Part shown: in pieces, positions 9,457 through 22,227 of the stretch
Numbering within the stretch: position 1 is the first letter of the stretch
Layout of the letters: the number at the start of each line of letters is the position of its first letter
Source: Actinotalea subterranea
Lineage (GTDB): Bacteria; Actinomycetota; Actinomycetes; Actinomycetales; Cellulomonadaceae
Assembly (NCBI RefSeq): GCF_008364845.1
Contig: NZ_VTTP01000002.1
Location: 186,001-250,000, forward strand
Length of the DNA stretch: 64,000 nt
Direction: 5' to 3'
Program-made: the position numbers and the translations under genes
Notes under the pieces: model-generated
Told to the model about the DNA's origin: nothing
What the model saw: only the letters and a program-made list of their open reading frames with translations
The model's database searches: none

Positions 9457-11702
<2,246 letters not shown>

Positions 11703-11706
<4 letters not shown>

Positions 11707-11948
11707 GCGGCGGGAGCTCCGGGAGCGTCGGGAGCCCCGTCTGGGCCGGCGGCGCGATGCGTCGAGCCGTGCGGGCCGCGCGAGCCGTGCGCTGGTACGC
11801 AGCGTCGGTCCTGGGGGAGCGGGACTACGAGCGCTACGTGGCGCACCTCGCCCGCACGCACCCGGGCGAGGTGCCCGTGCCGGTCGCGCAGTACTGGCGT
11901 GAGCGGCACGCGGCCGCGGACCGGCAGCCGGGGGCGCGGTGCTGCTGA
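11703..11948 (+). CDS. YbdD/YjiX family small protein
   Basis: 81 residues from a GTG overlapping the cstA stop (GTGA). The core RAVRWYAASVLGERDYERYVAHL and the later HPGEVPVPVAQYWRER are characteristic of the YbdD/YjiX (DUF466) family, which accompanies CstA in many bacteria and is needed for transporter function in enterics. The first 20 residues are Gly/Ser rich and not conserved. Confidence 0.9.
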
Positions 11949-11970
11949 GGTGAGCGGGACGGCGGGACGA

Positions 11971-12002
11971 GGCGGGGCCGGTGCGGGCAGGCCGGCCCCG
12001 CC
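11971..12002 (+). terminator. Hairpin terminator after cstA-ybdD
   Basis: A perfect 11-bp GC stem (GGCGGGGCCGG at 11971-11981, CCGGCCCCGCC at 11992-12002) with a 10-nt loop lies 22 bp after the stop. No T-run follows. Confidence 0.6.
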
Positions 12003-12062
12003 CCGCACGGCGTCTCGTTCTGCGATCGCGTGAGCCACGATGTGAGACGGGCGGGAGTCTGC

Positions 12063-12092
12063 GTGACACGGCCGCCTACGGAGGCGTAGGCT
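12063..12092 (+). promoter_or_regulatory. Promoter of the ilvBNC leader
   Basis: GTGACA (12063-12068) and TAGGCT (12087-12092) are separated by 18 bp, a good housekeeping sigma-factor promoter for this group. Only 6 nt separate the -10 box from the leader-peptide GTG at 12099, so the leader is expected to be translated from the very 5' end of the RNA. Confidence 0.75.
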
Positions 12093-12098
12093 GCCCAC

Positions 12099-12128
12099 GT
12101 GCAGACCACCCTCGTAGTACTTACCTAG
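12099..12128 (+). CDS. ilvB leader peptide (MQTTLVVLT)
   Basis: A 9-codon reading frame GTG CAG ACC ACC CTC GTA GTA CTT ACC then TAG. Four consecutive codons specify Leu-Val-Val-Leu. Three of these use codons that should be rare in so GC-rich a genome (GTA, GTA, CTT). It starts at the predicted transcription start and is followed after 38 nt by an intrinsic terminator. This is the layout of a ribosome-mediated attenuator that senses charged tRNA-Val and tRNA-Leu, as known for ilvB leaders in Corynebacterium and Streptomyces. Confidence 0.8.
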   Translation: MQTTLVVLT

Positions 12129-12166
12129 GCGCCGGCCGACAGCCCAGCCAGGTCTCGTCCGCGCGC

Positions 12167-12205
12167 ACCCCTCACCAGCCCACCTGACGGGCCGAGGGGT
12201 TTTTT
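12167..12205 (+). terminator. Attenuator terminator before ilvB
   Basis: ACCCCTC (12167-12173) pairs with GAGGGGT (12194-12200). An inner GCCC/GGGC stem (12178-12181 with 12189-12192) closes a 7-nt loop. Six T residues follow (12200-12205). It is the only hairpin in this region with a clear T-run, and it lies between the leader peptide and ilvB. Confidence 0.82.
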
Positions 12206-12254
12206 CATGTCAGGACCCAGCATCACCCTTCAGCACCGAGCAGGGAGAGCAACG

Positions 12255-14132
12255 ATGGTCCAGGGTCCCCACCCGGCAGCCCCCGCTGGAACCGGTCGTG
12301 CGTCGACGGCGCCCCGCCCGCAGGCCGTCGCGGCCTCGCCGGCCGACGTCGTACGGCCCGCGCCGGCGCTCGTCGGGCAGGGCGAGGAGGTCACGGGCGC
12401 GCAGTCGATCGTGCGTTCCCTCGAGGCCGCGGGGGTCGACACCGTCTTCGGGATCCCCGGCGGCGCGATCCTGCCGACGTACGACCCGCTCATGGACTCG
12501 AAGGTCCTGCGCCACATCCTCGTGCGGCACGAGCAGGGCGCCGGCCACGCGGCCGAGGGGTACGCCTACACGAGCGGCAAGGTCGGCGTGTGCATGGCGA
12601 CCTCGGGCCCCGGGGCGACGAACCTCGTCACCGCGATCGCCGACGCGAACATGGACTCCGTGCCGATGGTCGCGATCACGGGCCAGGTCGGTGCGTCGAT
12701 GATCGGCACCGACGCCTTCCAGGAGGCCGACATCGTCGGCATCACCCTGCCGATCACCAAGCACAACTACCTGGTCACGGACGCCGACGAGATCCCCAAG
12801 ATCATCGCCCAGGCGTTCCACATCGCGCAGTCGGGCCGGCCCGGGCCCGTGCTCGTGGACATCGCCAAGTCCGCGATGCAGGCGCGGACGACGTTCACGT
12901 GGCCCGAGTCGGTCGACCTCCCGGGCTACCACCCGGTGACCAAGCCTCACGCGAAGCAGATCCGCGAGGCCGCCCGGCTGCTGGCGACCGCGCGTCGGCC
13001 CGTCCTGTACGTGGGCGGCGGCGCGGTGCGTGCCGGCGCGAGCGCAGAGCTCAGGCGGCTCACGGACGCCTCGGGCGCCCCCGTCGTGACGACGCTCATG
13101 GCCCGCGGCGCGCTGCCCGACTCCCACCCGCAGAACCTCGGGATGCCCGGCATGCACGGCACCGTGCCGGCCGTCGCCGCGCTGCAGAAGGCCGACCTCG
13201 TGGTCGCGCTCGGTGCACGCTTCGACGACCGGGTGACGGGCAAGCTGTCCTCGTTCGCGCCGCACGCGACGATCGTGCACGCGGACATCGACCCGGCCGA
13301 GATCGGCAAGAACCGCCGGGTCGACGTGCCCATCGTCGGCGACCTCAAGGAGGTCATCGCGGACCTGCTCCCCGAGCTGGCCCGTGAGCACATGCAGCAC
13401 GGCAAGCCCGACCTGGGCGCGTGGTGGCGGCAGATCGACGACTGGCGCGAGACGTTCCCGCTGGGGTTCACCGAGCCCGAGGACGGGCACCTCGCGCCCC
13501 AGCACGTCATCCGACGCATCGGCGAGATCGCCGGCCCCGAGGCCGTGTACGTCGCGGGCGTGGGTCAGCACCAGATGTGGGCGGCGCAGTTCATCCGGTA
13601 CGAGCGTCCCAACGCCTGGCTCAACTCCGGGGGGCTCGGCACCATGGGCTACTCGGTGCCCGCCGCGATGGGCGCGAAGGTCGGTGACCCCTCGCGCACC
13701 GTCTGGTCGATCGACGGCGACGGCTGCTTCCAGATGACCAACCAGGAGCTCGCGACCTGCGCGATCAACAACATCCCGATCAAGGTCGCCGTCATCAACA
13801 ACTCCTCGCTCGGCATGGTCCGCCAGTGGCAGACCCTGTTCTACGAGTCGCGGTACTCGAACACCGACCTGCACACGGGCCACGGCACCGTGCGCATCCC
13901 GGACTTCGTCAAGCTCGCGGACGCGTACGGGTGCGTCGGTCTGCGCTGCGAGACGGCGGCCGACGTCGACGCCACGATCCAGCGTGCGATGGAGATCGAC
14001 GACCAGCCCGTCGTCGTGGACTTCACGGTCTCGCGCGACGCGATGGTGTGGCCCATGGTCGCCGCCGGTGTCAGCAACGACGAGATCCAGTACGCGCGGG
14101 GCATCAGCCCGGCGTGGGACCGGGAGGAGTAG
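12255..14132 (+). CDS. ilvB: Acetolactate synthase large (catalytic) subunit
   Basis: 625 residues. It condenses pyruvate with pyruvate or 2-ketobutyrate, the first common step of valine/leucine and isoleucine synthesis, using ThDP, FAD and Mg. The catalytic glutamate is Glu93 in [12 protein letters not shown]. The ThDP-binding end reads [14 protein letters not shown]. An N-terminal Pro/Ala-rich tail of about 40 residues precedes the core. I chose the ATG at 12255, which has GGGAGA 6 nt upstream; the in-frame ATG at 12207 sits directly against the terminator T-run. The small subunit gene follows after 85 bp. Confidence 0.96.
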   Translation: MVQGPHPAAPAGTGRASTAPRPQAVAASPADVVRPAPALVGQGEEVTGAQSIVRSLEAAGVDTVFGIPGGAILPTYDPLMDSKVLRHILVRHEQGAGHAAEGYAYTSGKVGVCMATSGPGATNLVTAIADANMDSVPMVAITGQVGASMIGTDAFQEADIVGITLPITKHNYLVTDADEIPKIIAQAFHIAQSGRPGPVLVDIAKSAMQARTTFTWPESVDLPGYHPVTKPHAKQIREAARLLATARRPVLYVGGGAVRAGASAELRRLTDASGAPVVTTLMARGALPDSHPQNLGMPGMHGTVPAVAALQKADLVVALGARFDDRVTGKLSSFAPHATIVHADIDPAEIGKNRRVDVPIVGDLKEVIADLLPELAREHMQHGKPDLGAWWRQIDDWRETFPLGFTEPEDGHLAPQHVIRRIGEIAGPEAVYVAGVGQHQMWAAQFIRYERPNAWLNSGGLGTMGYSVPAAMGAKVGDPSRTVWSIDGDGCFQMTNQELATCAINNIPIKVAVINNSSLGMVRQWQTLFYESRYSNTDLHTGHGTVRIPDFVKLADAYGCVGLRCETAADVDATIQRAMEIDDQPVVVDFTVSRDAMVWPMVAAGVSNDEIQYARGISPAWDREE

Positions 14133-14217
14133 TGCGCGCCACGAACCCCGCGGTCGGTCCGGCCCTGCTCGACGCGGCACCGCAGCCGCGCTCCACGTCC
14201 TCGGAAGAAGGTGCAGC

Positions 14218-15817
<1,600 letters not shown>

Positions 15818-15837
15818 CGCGGTCACGGACGTGCGGT

Positions 15838-15869
15838 GCGGGCGGGGGGACGGTCGTCCTCCCGCCCGC
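15838..15869 (+). terminator. Terminator after ilvC
   Basis: A 14-bp stem (15838-15851 with 15856-15869, one G-T pair) closes a 4-nt loop GGTC. It lies 20 bp after the ilvC stop. No T-run follows, yet the stem is one of the strongest in the window. Confidence 0.7.
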
Positions 15870-15945
15870 GCTGGCGTCCGGGCTCCGTCGGGCGCCCACG
15901 GCGGTCAAGGAGTGAGACGCCCGTCCCGCCTGATGGGATCGGGAG

Positions 15946-15951
15946 TAGGGT
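15946..15951 (+). promoter_or_regulatory. -10 box of a predicted leaderless leuB transcript
   Basis: TAGGGT ends 7 nt before the leuB ATG at 15959 and no Shine-Dalgarno sequence is seen. leuB therefore seems to have its own promoter after the ilvC hairpin. Confidence 0.55.
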
Positions 15952-15958
15952 CGCGATC

Positions 15959-17002
15959 ATGACTCGCAGCATCAGGCTCGCCGTCGTCGCAGGTGACGGG
16001 ATCGGTACCGAGGTCGTCGAGCAGGGCCTCCGCGTCCTCGACGCCGCCCTTGCCGGCTCGGACGTCGCCGTGGCCACCACCGAGCTCGACCTCGGGGCGC
16101 GCCGCTGGCACGCGACCGGGGAGACCCTCACGGACGCCGACCTCGCCACGGTGCGCGAGCACGACGCGATCCTCCTGGGCGCCATCGGCGACCCGGGGGT
16201 GCCCTCGGGCGTCCTCGAGCGCGGCCTCCTGCTGCGCCTGCGCTTCGAGCTCGACCACTACGTGAACCTGCGACCGGCGCGGCTCTACCCCGGGGTGCGG
16301 TCACCGCTCGCCGAGCCCGGCGAGGTGGACTTCGTCGTCGTGCGCGAGGGCACCGAAGGGCCGTACGTCGGCAACGGCGGGTCGATCCGCACGGGCACGC
16401 CCCACGAGGTCGCCAACGAGGTCAGCGTGAACACGGCGTTCGGCGTCGAGCGCGTGGTGCGTGACGCGTTCGCCCGCGCGCAGGCCCGGCCGCGCAAGCA
16501 CCTCACGCTCGTCCACAAGCACAACGTGCTGGTGCACGCGGGTCACCTGTGGCGCCGCACGGTCGAGGCCGTCAACGCGGACTTCCCGGACGTGACCACC
16601 GACTACCTGCACGTCGACGCCGCGACCATCTTCATGACGACCAAGCCGTCGCGCTTCGACGTGATCGTCACGGACAACCTCTTCGGCGACATCCTCACGG
16701 ACCAGGCCGCCGCCATCACGGGCGGCATCGGCCTCGCCGCGTCGGGGAACATCAACCCCGACCGCACCACGCCGTCGATGTTCGAGCCCGTGCACGGCTC
16801 CGCGCCCGACATCGCGGGCCAGGGCAAGGCGGACCCGACGGCGACGGTGCTCAGCGTCAGCATGCTGCTCGCGCACCTCGGCCTCGACGAGGCCGGCGCC
16901 CGCGTCGAGGCGGCCGTCGGGGCCGACCTGGCCGAGCGGGGCGACCGAGTACGGTCGACGGCCGAGGTCGGGACCGAGCTCGCGGCGCGCGTCGCCGGCT
17001 GA
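15959..17002 (+). CDS. leuB: 3-isopropylmalate dehydrogenase
   Basis: 347 residues. It oxidises and decarboxylates 3-isopropylmalate to 2-ketoisocaproate with NAD. The start [16 protein letters not shown] and the family region [22 protein letters not shown], shortened here to its core NLFGDILTD, mark the isocitrate/isopropylmalate dehydrogenase fold. The segment [13 protein letters not shown] near residue 285 is the NAD-binding signature. It lies between ilvC and ilvE. The matching isomerase subunits are encoded 39 kb away (leuC, leuD); leuA is not in the window. Confidence 0.96.
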   Translation: MTRSIRLAVVAGDGIGTEVVEQGLRVLDAALAGSDVAVATTELDLGARRWHATGETLTDADLATVREHDAILLGAIGDPGVPSGVLERGLLLRLRFELDHYVNLRPARLYPGVRSPLAEPGEVDFVVVREGTEGPYVGNGGSIRTGTPHEVANEVSVNTAFGVERVVRDAFARAQARPRKHLTLVHKHNVLVHAGHLWRRTVEAVNADFPDVTTDYLHVDAATIFMTTKPSRFDVIVTDNLFGDILTDQAAAITGGIGLAASGNINPDRTTPSMFEPVHGSAPDIAGQGKADPTATVLSVSMLLAHLGLDEAGARVEAAVGADLAERGDRVRSTAEVGTELAARVAG

Positions 17003-17083
17003 GCCGCGTTCCTCGTCGGCCGTCACCACCGGTACCGTCAGACCGAGCGCCTCGGTCGCCGCCTGGTGAAAGGACCCCCCGAC

Positions 17084-18199
17084 ATGAGCACCACCGCAAC
17101 CGACCTCAGCCCCGCAGCCGCGGCGTTCGACGTGCGCCCCACGGACGTGCCGCTCGCCGATGCAGAGCGTGAGGCCCTCATGGCCTCCCCGACGTTCGGC
17201 ACCGTCTTCACCGACCACATGGCGCGCGTCACCTGGACGGCCGACGCAGGCTGGCACGACCGTCGCGTCGAGAAGCACGGGCCGCTCCTGCTGAGCCCCG
17301 CCTCGGCCGTGCTGCACTACGGCCAGGAGGTCTTCGAGGGACTCAAGGGCTACCGGCACGCGGACGGCTCGGTGTGGACGTTCAGGCCGCAGGCCAACGC
17401 CGCACGCTTCCAGGCCTCGGCGCGCCGCCTCGCGCTGCCCGAGCTCCCCGTCGAGGACTTCCTGGGCTCGATCGAGGCGCTCGTCCGCGCCGACCGCGCG
17501 TGGGTCCCGTCGGGCGAGGAGACGAGCCTGTACCTGCGCCCGTTCATGTACGCGTCCGAGACGTTCCTCGGGGTGAGGCCCTCGCGCGAGGCCGAGTACG
17601 TCGTGATCGCGTCGCCGGTCGGGCCGTACTTCTCGGGTGGTGTGAAGCCCGTGTCGATCTGGGTCGCCCAGGACTACCACCGTGCGGGTCCCGGGGGCAC
17701 GGGGGCAGCCAAGTGCGGGGGCAACTACGCCGCGAGCCTGCTCCCGCAGCAGGCGGCCTACGCGCAGGGGTGCGAGCAGGTGTGCTTCCTCGACGCGGCG
17801 ACGAACACCTTCCTCGAGGAGCTCGGGGGCATGAACGTGTTCGTCGTGCTCGCCTCGGGCGAGGTCGTCACGCCGGGCCTGAACGGGTCCATCCTCGAGG
17901 GCGTCACGCGCTCCTCGATCCTCACGCTCCTGCAGGAGGCGGGCCACGCGGTCACCGAGCGCCCGGTCCCGCTCGCCGAGCTGCTCGACGGCCTCGCGGA
18001 CGGGACGGTCACCGAGGTGTTCGCCTGCGGCACAGCGGCCGTGGTCACGCCGATCGGGCGTCTCGCGGGCGACGGGTTCGACCTGACGGTCGCCGGCGGA
18101 GCCACCGGCGCGGTCACCTCCGCGGTGCGCACGCGCCTGACGGACATCCAGTACGGGCGCACGCCGGACTCCCACGGCTGGATGCACCGGCTCGTCTGA
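17084..18199 (+). CDS. ilvE: Branched-chain amino acid aminotransferase
   Basis: 371 residues, a class IV PLP aminotransferase that makes Val, Leu and Ile from their keto acids with glutamate. The PLP lysine lies in GGTGAAKCGGNYAASL near residue 207. The region LHYGQEVFEGLKGYRH and the C-terminal NGSILEGVTRSSIL are family signatures. The ATG at 17084 has GAAAGGA 9 nt upstream; an ATG 18 bp earlier overlaps that ribosome site and is unlikely. The 81-bp gap from leuB allows cotranscription. Confidence 0.96.
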   Translation: MSTTATDLSPAAAAFDVRPTDVPLADAEREALMASPTFGTVFTDHMARVTWTADAGWHDRRVEKHGPLLLSPASAVLHYGQEVFEGLKGYRHADGSVWTFRPQANAARFQASARRLALPELPVEDFLGSIEALVRADRAWVPSGEETSLYLRPFMYASETFLGVRPSREAEYVVIASPVGPYFSGGVKPVSIWVAQDYHRAGPGGTGAAKCGGNYAASLLPQQAAYAQGCEQVCFLDAATNTFLEELGGMNVFVVLASGEVVTPGLNGSILEGVTRSSILTLLQEAGHAVTERPVPLAELLDGLADGTVTEVFACGTAAVVTPIGRLAGDGFDLTVAGGATGAVTSAVRTRLTDIQYGRTPDSHGWMHRLV

Positions 18200-18222
18200 G
18201 CCGCATCCCGAGGGACGTGCGA

Positions 18223-18254
18223 CGAGGGCCTGGCGCCACGGCGTCGGGCCCTCG
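18223..18254 (+). terminator. Putative terminator after ilvE
   Basis: CGAGGGCC (18223-18230) pairs with GGCCCTCG (18247-18254) over a 16-nt loop, 23 bp after the ilvE stop. A shorter GC hairpin follows. No T-run is present, so the call is moderate. Confidence 0.4.
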
Positions 18255-18333
18255 CCCGTGCCGGCCGGATGCCGGCCCCGGGGGCGGCCGTCTGAGGGGT
18301 GGACGGGTTCTTCTCGCCGGTCGGACCGTGTGG

Positions 18334-18339
18334 CATGAT
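18334..18339 (+). promoter_or_regulatory. -10 box for the cimA leader transcript
   Basis: CATGAT ends 6 nt before the leader-peptide GTG at 18346, the same spacing as in the ilvB leader. No clear -35 hexamer is visible. Confidence 0.45.
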
Positions 18340-18345
18340 GCCCGC

Positions 18346-18375
18346 GTGACCCAGCTCACCCTCATTATCGAGTAG
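18346..18375 (+). CDS. cimA leader peptide (MTQLTLIIE)
   Basis: A 9-codon frame GTG ACC CAG CTC ACC CTC ATT ATC GAG then TAG. It holds two Leu and two adjacent Ile codons, one of them ATT, which should be rare in this genome. It begins at the predicted 5' end of the transcript and is followed at once by two stacked hairpins, the second an intrinsic terminator. The Ile codons fit control of citramalate synthase, the entry point to isoleucine. It is too short for normal gene finding. Confidence 0.75.
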   Translation: MTQLTLIIE

Positions 18376-18376
18376 C

Positions 18377-18402
18377 GCGTTCGGCCCACCACCGCCGAAC
18401 GC
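18377..18402 (+). promoter_or_regulatory. First hairpin of the cimA attenuator
   Basis: A perfect 9-bp stem GCGTTCGGC (18377-18385) with GCCGAACGC (18394-18402) and loop CCACCACC. It starts 1 nt after the leader stop codon, so a ribosome waiting at the stop would cover its 5' arm. It may be the pause or anti-antiterminator hairpin. Confidence 0.6.
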
Positions 18403-18404
18403 GC

Positions 18405-18433
18405 AGACCTCCCGATCCTCGGGGGGTCTTTTT
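18405..18433 (+). terminator. Attenuator terminator before cimA
   Basis: AGACCTCCC (18405-18413) pairs with GGGGGGTCT (18421-18429), one T-G pair, over a 7-nt loop, followed by TTTTT (18429-18433). It separates the leader peptide from cimA, which starts 187 nt downstream. Confidence 0.8.
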
Positions 18434-18619
18434 GTTGGTCCGGGCACCACCCCCGCCCGTCCCGACACCGTCGCCCACCCGGCGCCACCCCTGCCGGAGC
18501 CCTCAGCCGCACCGAGCGTGGGCGACGCATGCTTCGATGAAGACGCTGCACCTCGACGACGCTGCACCTCGAACCCGACGCCGGCCCACGCCGCCGTCGG
18601 CACGACGAAGAGAGCCACC

Positions 18620-20254
18620 GTGGACACCACGTCCTTCGACGTCTACGACACCACCCTGCGCGACGGCGCGCAGCAGGAGGGCATGAACCTGTCCGTCGCG
18701 GACAAGCTCCTCATCGCGCCGCTGCTCGACGAGCTGGGTGTCGGGTTCATCGAGGGCGGCTGGCCCGGTGCGATCCCCAAGGACACCGAGTTCTTCAAGC
18801 GTGCCGCGAAGGAGCTGGACCTGCGCAACGCGGAGCTCGCCGCGTTCGGCGCGACACGCAAGGCCGGCGCGAAGACGCACGAGGACGCCCAGGTGCGCGC
18901 GCTGCTCGACTCCGAGGCGCCGGTGGTCACGCTCGTCGCGAAGTCGGACGTCCGGCACGTGGAGCGCGCGCTGAGGACGACGCCGCAGGAGAACCTCGCG
19001 ATGATCCGCGACACCGTCTCCTACCTGCGCGGCGAGGGTCGGCGCGTGATCCTCGACGCCGAGCACTTCTTCGACGGCTTCCGGTACGACCCCGGGTACG
19101 CGCTGAGCGCCGTCGTGACGGCCTTCGAGGCCGGCGCCGAGACGGTCTGCCTGTGCGACACCAACGGCGGGATGCTCCCGGACTGGGTCCACGAGGTCGT
19201 CGGGCGGGTCGGTGCCGAGACCGACGGCCGCCTGGGCATGCACGCGCACAACGACTCCGGCTGCGCTGTCGCGAACACCCTCGCGGCGGTCGCCGCCGGC
19301 GCTGCGCACGTGCAGGGCTGCGTCAACGGCTACGGGGAGCGCACGGGCAACGCCGACCTCGGTGCGGTCGTGGCCAACCTCCAGCTCAAGCTCGGCCGTG
19401 ACGTCCTGACCGGCCGCGGCCTGCGGGAGCTCACACGCATCTCGCACGCCATCTCCGAGATCACCAACATCGCGCCGTTCGCGCGCCAGCCGTACGTGGG
19501 CGCGAGCGCGTTCGCGCACAAGGCAGGCCTGCACGCGTCCGCCATCAAGGTGGACCCGGACATGTACCAGCACGCCGACCCGGTCGCCGTGGGCAACGAC
19601 ATGCGGATGCTCATCTCCGACATGGCCGGGCGCGCGTCCATCGAGCTCAAGGGCCGCGAGCTGGGCTTCGACCTCGCGGGCCAGGGCGACCTGCTCACCC
19701 GTGTGACCAACCGCGTCAAGGACGCCGAGGCCCAGGGCTACACGTACGACGCCGCCGACGCGTCGTTCGAGCTCATGCTGCGTGAGGAGCTCGACGGGCG
19801 GCGCCCCGCGTACTTCTGCACGGAGTCGTGGCGCGTGTTCGTCGAGACGACGCCCGGCAAGCCGACGGAGACCAACGCCGAGGCGACGGTCAAGATGCAC
19901 GTCGGCGGGTCCCGCATGCTCGCGACGGCCGAGGGGAACGGCCCGGTCAACGCGCTGGACGCCGCGCTCCGCAAGGCCGTCGCGCCGACCTACCCCGAGA
20001 TCGACCGGTTCGAGCTCATCGACTTCAAGGTCCGCATCCTCGACACCGAGCAGGGCACCGACGCGGTCACGCGCGTGCTCGTCGAGACGATGGACAGCGG
20101 CGCCGAGGCCACGTGGATGACCGTCGGCGTCGGGCCCAACATCATCGAGGCGTCGTGGGAGGCCCTCGTCGACTCGATCGTGTACGGCCTGCTGCGCGCC
20201 GGCACGCCGAACCGTTCCGAGACGCCCGACGGCGTCACCACCGACTGCGACTAG
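18620..20254 (+). CDS. cimA: Citramalate synthase (CimA / LeuA-related)
   Basis: 544 residues. It condenses acetyl-CoA and pyruvate to citramalate, giving 2-ketobutyrate for isoleucine without threonine. The TIM-barrel start [14 protein letters not shown] and the metal site region [16 protein letters not shown] are typical. The regulatory LeuA dimer domain occupies about residues 400-530. The sequence follows the citramalate rather than the LeuA branch in its [13 protein letters not shown] and [10 protein letters not shown] segments. I chose the GTG at 18620 because the in-frame extension to 18518 has no conserved features. A 9-codon leader with Ile codons precedes it. Confidence 0.92.
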   Translation: MDTTSFDVYDTTLRDGAQQEGMNLSVADKLLIAPLLDELGVGFIEGGWPGAIPKDTEFFKRAAKELDLRNAELAAFGATRKAGAKTHEDAQVRALLDSEAPVVTLVAKSDVRHVERALRTTPQENLAMIRDTVSYLRGEGRRVILDAEHFFDGFRYDPGYALSAVVTAFEAGAETVCLCDTNGGMLPDWVHEVVGRVGAETDGRLGMHAHNDSGCAVANTLAAVAAGAAHVQGCVNGYGERTGNADLGAVVANLQLKLGRDVLTGRGLRELTRISHAISEITNIAPFARQPYVGASAFAHKAGLHASAIKVDPDMYQHADPVAVGNDMRMLISDMAGRASIELKGRELGFDLAGQGDLLTRVTNRVKDAEAQGYTYDAADASFELMLREELDGRRPAYFCTESWRVFVETTPGKPTETNAEATVKMHVGGSRMLATAEGNGPVNALDAALRKAVAPTYPEIDRFELIDFKVRILDTEQGTDAVTRVLVETMDSGAEATWMTVGVGPNIIEASWEALVDSIVYGLLRAGTPNRSETPDGVTTDCD

Positions 20255-20297
20255 CGTCGCCCCCGCGTCACCGTCGCGTCACCGAGGAGGCACCCCC

Positions 20298-22148
20298 ATG
20301 CCCGAGCTCCGCTCCAGGACCGTCACCCACGGCCGCAACATGGCCGGAGCGCGCGCCCTGCTGCGCGCGGCAGGCGTCGCGGACGCGGACATCGGCAAGC
20401 CGATCGTCGCCGTGGCCAACTCGTTCACGGAGTTCGTCCCCGGGCACACCCACCTGGCGCCCGTCGGCCGCATCGTGAGCGAGGCGGTCCACGCCGCCGG
20501 GGGCGTGGCGCGCGAGTTCAACACGATCGCGGTCGACGACGGCATCGCGATGGGGCACGGCGGGATGCTGTACTCCCTGCCGAGCCGCGACCTGATCGCC
20601 GACTCCGTCGAGTACATGGTCAACGCGCACCGCGCGGACGCGCTCGTGTGCATCTCCAACTGCGACAAGATCACGCCGGGGATGCTCATGGCGGCCCTGC
20701 GCCTAAACATCCCTGCCGTGTTCGTCTCCGGCGGGCCGATGGAGGGCGGCCGCACCGTCCTCGTCGACGGGACGGTCCGCACCCGCATGCACCTGATCGA
20801 CGCGATGGTCGACGGCGTCTCGGAGTCGGTGAGCGACGAGGACCTCGCGCGCGTCGAGGCCAACGCCTGCCCGACGTGCGGCTCCTGCTCCGGGATGTTC
20901 ACCGCGAACTCGATGAACTGCCTGCTCGAGGCGCTGGGCCTCGCGCTGCCCGGCAACGGCTCGGTCCTCGCGACGCACACCGCCCGGCGTGCCCTGTACG
21001 AGCGCGCCGGGGCGAGGGCCGTCGAGCTCGCGGAGCGGTGGTACGCGCGGGACGACGCCTCGGTGCTGCCGCGCAACGTGGCCACGCGGGCGGCCTTCGA
21101 GAACGCGATGGCGCTGGACGTGGCCATGGGCGGCTCCACGAACACGGTGCTGCACATCCTCGCGGCGGCGCGCGAGGCCGAGCTGGACTTCACGATGGCG
21201 GACATCGACGCGATCTCGCGGCGGGTCCCGTGCGTCTCCAAGATCGCGCCCAACGGGAGCTTTCTGATGGAGGACGTGCACCGCGCCGGCGGCATCCCCG
21301 CGATCCTCGGCGAGCTGCACCGCGCGGGCCTGCTCCGCGAGGACGTGCACGCCGTCCACGCCCCGTCGCTCGACGTGTGGCTCAAGGACTGGGACATCAG
21401 GGGCGGGTCGCCGTCGGCGGAGGCGGTCGAGCTGTTCCATGCCGCGCCGGGCGGGGTGCGGTCGTCGTCGGCGTTCTCCCAGTCGGAGCGGTGGGAGTCG
21501 CTCGACGAGGACGCGGCGCGCGGCTGCATCCGGGACGTCGCCCACGCGTACTCCGCGGACGGCGGCCTCGCGGTCCTCTCCGGGAACCTCGCCGTCGACG
21601 GGTGCGTCGTCAAGACGGCCGGCGTCGCCGAGTCGGCGCTGACGTTCACCGGCCCCGCTGTCGTCGTCGAGTCCCAGGAGGAGGCGGTCGAGGCGATCCT
21701 CACCGACCGGGTGCGGGCGGGCGACGTCGTGGTCGTGCGGTACGAGGGGCCCGCGGGCGGGCCCGGCATGCAGGAGATGCTCTACCCGACCACGTACATC
21801 AAGGCCAAGGGCCTCGGCGCCGTCTGCGCGCTGATCACGGACGGGCGCTTCTCCGGCGGCACGAGCGGCCTGTCGATCGGTCACGTGTCGCCCGAGGCCG
21901 CGTCGGGCGGCGTGATCGCGCTCGTCGAGGACGGCGACGTCGTCGAGATCGACATCCCGGCCCGGCGGATCGAGCTGCGTGTGGCCGACGACGTGCTCGC
22001 CGCGCGCCGCGCCGCGCTCGAGGCCGCCGGCGGGTACCGGCCGCGTGCTCGGGAGCGCGAGGTCTCACCTGCGCTGCGCGCCTACGCGGCCCTCGCGACG
22101 TCGGCCGACAAGGGTGCGGTGCGCGACGTCGAACGGCTCACGCGCTGA
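20298..22148 (+). CDS. ilvD: Dihydroxy-acid dehydratase, E. coli-type (second copy)
   Basis: 616 residues, the length and sequence pattern of enterobacterial IlvD. It performs the same reaction as the product of 3739-5457. Likely cluster ligands are Cys122 ([10 protein letters not shown]) and cysteines 191, 194 and 197 ([10 protein letters not shown]). The position of the PCN cysteine in the other copy is Gly49 here (FVPGHTHL), as in the oxygen-labile [4Fe-4S] E. coli enzyme. GAGGAGG precedes the ATG. It follows cimA by 43 bp and probably shares its attenuated transcript. Confidence 0.95.
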   Translation: MPELRSRTVTHGRNMAGARALLRAAGVADADIGKPIVAVANSFTEFVPGHTHLAPVGRIVSEAVHAAGGVAREFNTIAVDDGIAMGHGGMLYSLPSRDLIADSVEYMVNAHRADALVCISNCDKITPGMLMAALRLNIPAVFVSGGPMEGGRTVLVDGTVRTRMHLIDAMVDGVSESVSDEDLARVEANACPTCGSCSGMFTANSMNCLLEALGLALPGNGSVLATHTARRALYERAGARAVELAERWYARDDASVLPRNVATRAAFENAMALDVAMGGSTNTVLHILAAAREAELDFTMADIDAISRRVPCVSKIAPNGSFLMEDVHRAGGIPAILGELHRAGLLREDVHAVHAPSLDVWLKDWDIRGGSPSAEAVELFHAAPGGVRSSSAFSQSERWESLDEDAARGCIRDVAHAYSADGGLAVLSGNLAVDGCVVKTAGVAESALTFTGPAVVVESQEEAVEAILTDRVRAGDVVVVRYEGPAGGPGMQEMLYPTTYIKAKGLGAVCALITDGRFSGGTSGLSIGHVSPEAASGGVIALVEDGDVVEIDIPARRIELRVADDVLAARRAALEAAGGYRPRAREREVSPALRAYAALATSADKGAVRDVERLTR

Positions 22149-22227
22149 GCAGCCGTCGCCTGACCTGCGGTGCGATCCGGTAGGGTCGCGCCGCCCAGAC
22201 GACCGTCCTTGCCCCGGGGGGAGCGCT

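Noticed and set aside
16301-18187. A 628-residue minus-strand frame opposite leuB and ilvE
   Set aside because: Same reason: no domain and opposite two well-defined enzymes.
18518-18619. The 34-codon upstream extension of cimA
   Set aside because: It contains a 15-bp direct repeat and no family sequence. The GTG at 18620 begins just before the conserved core.
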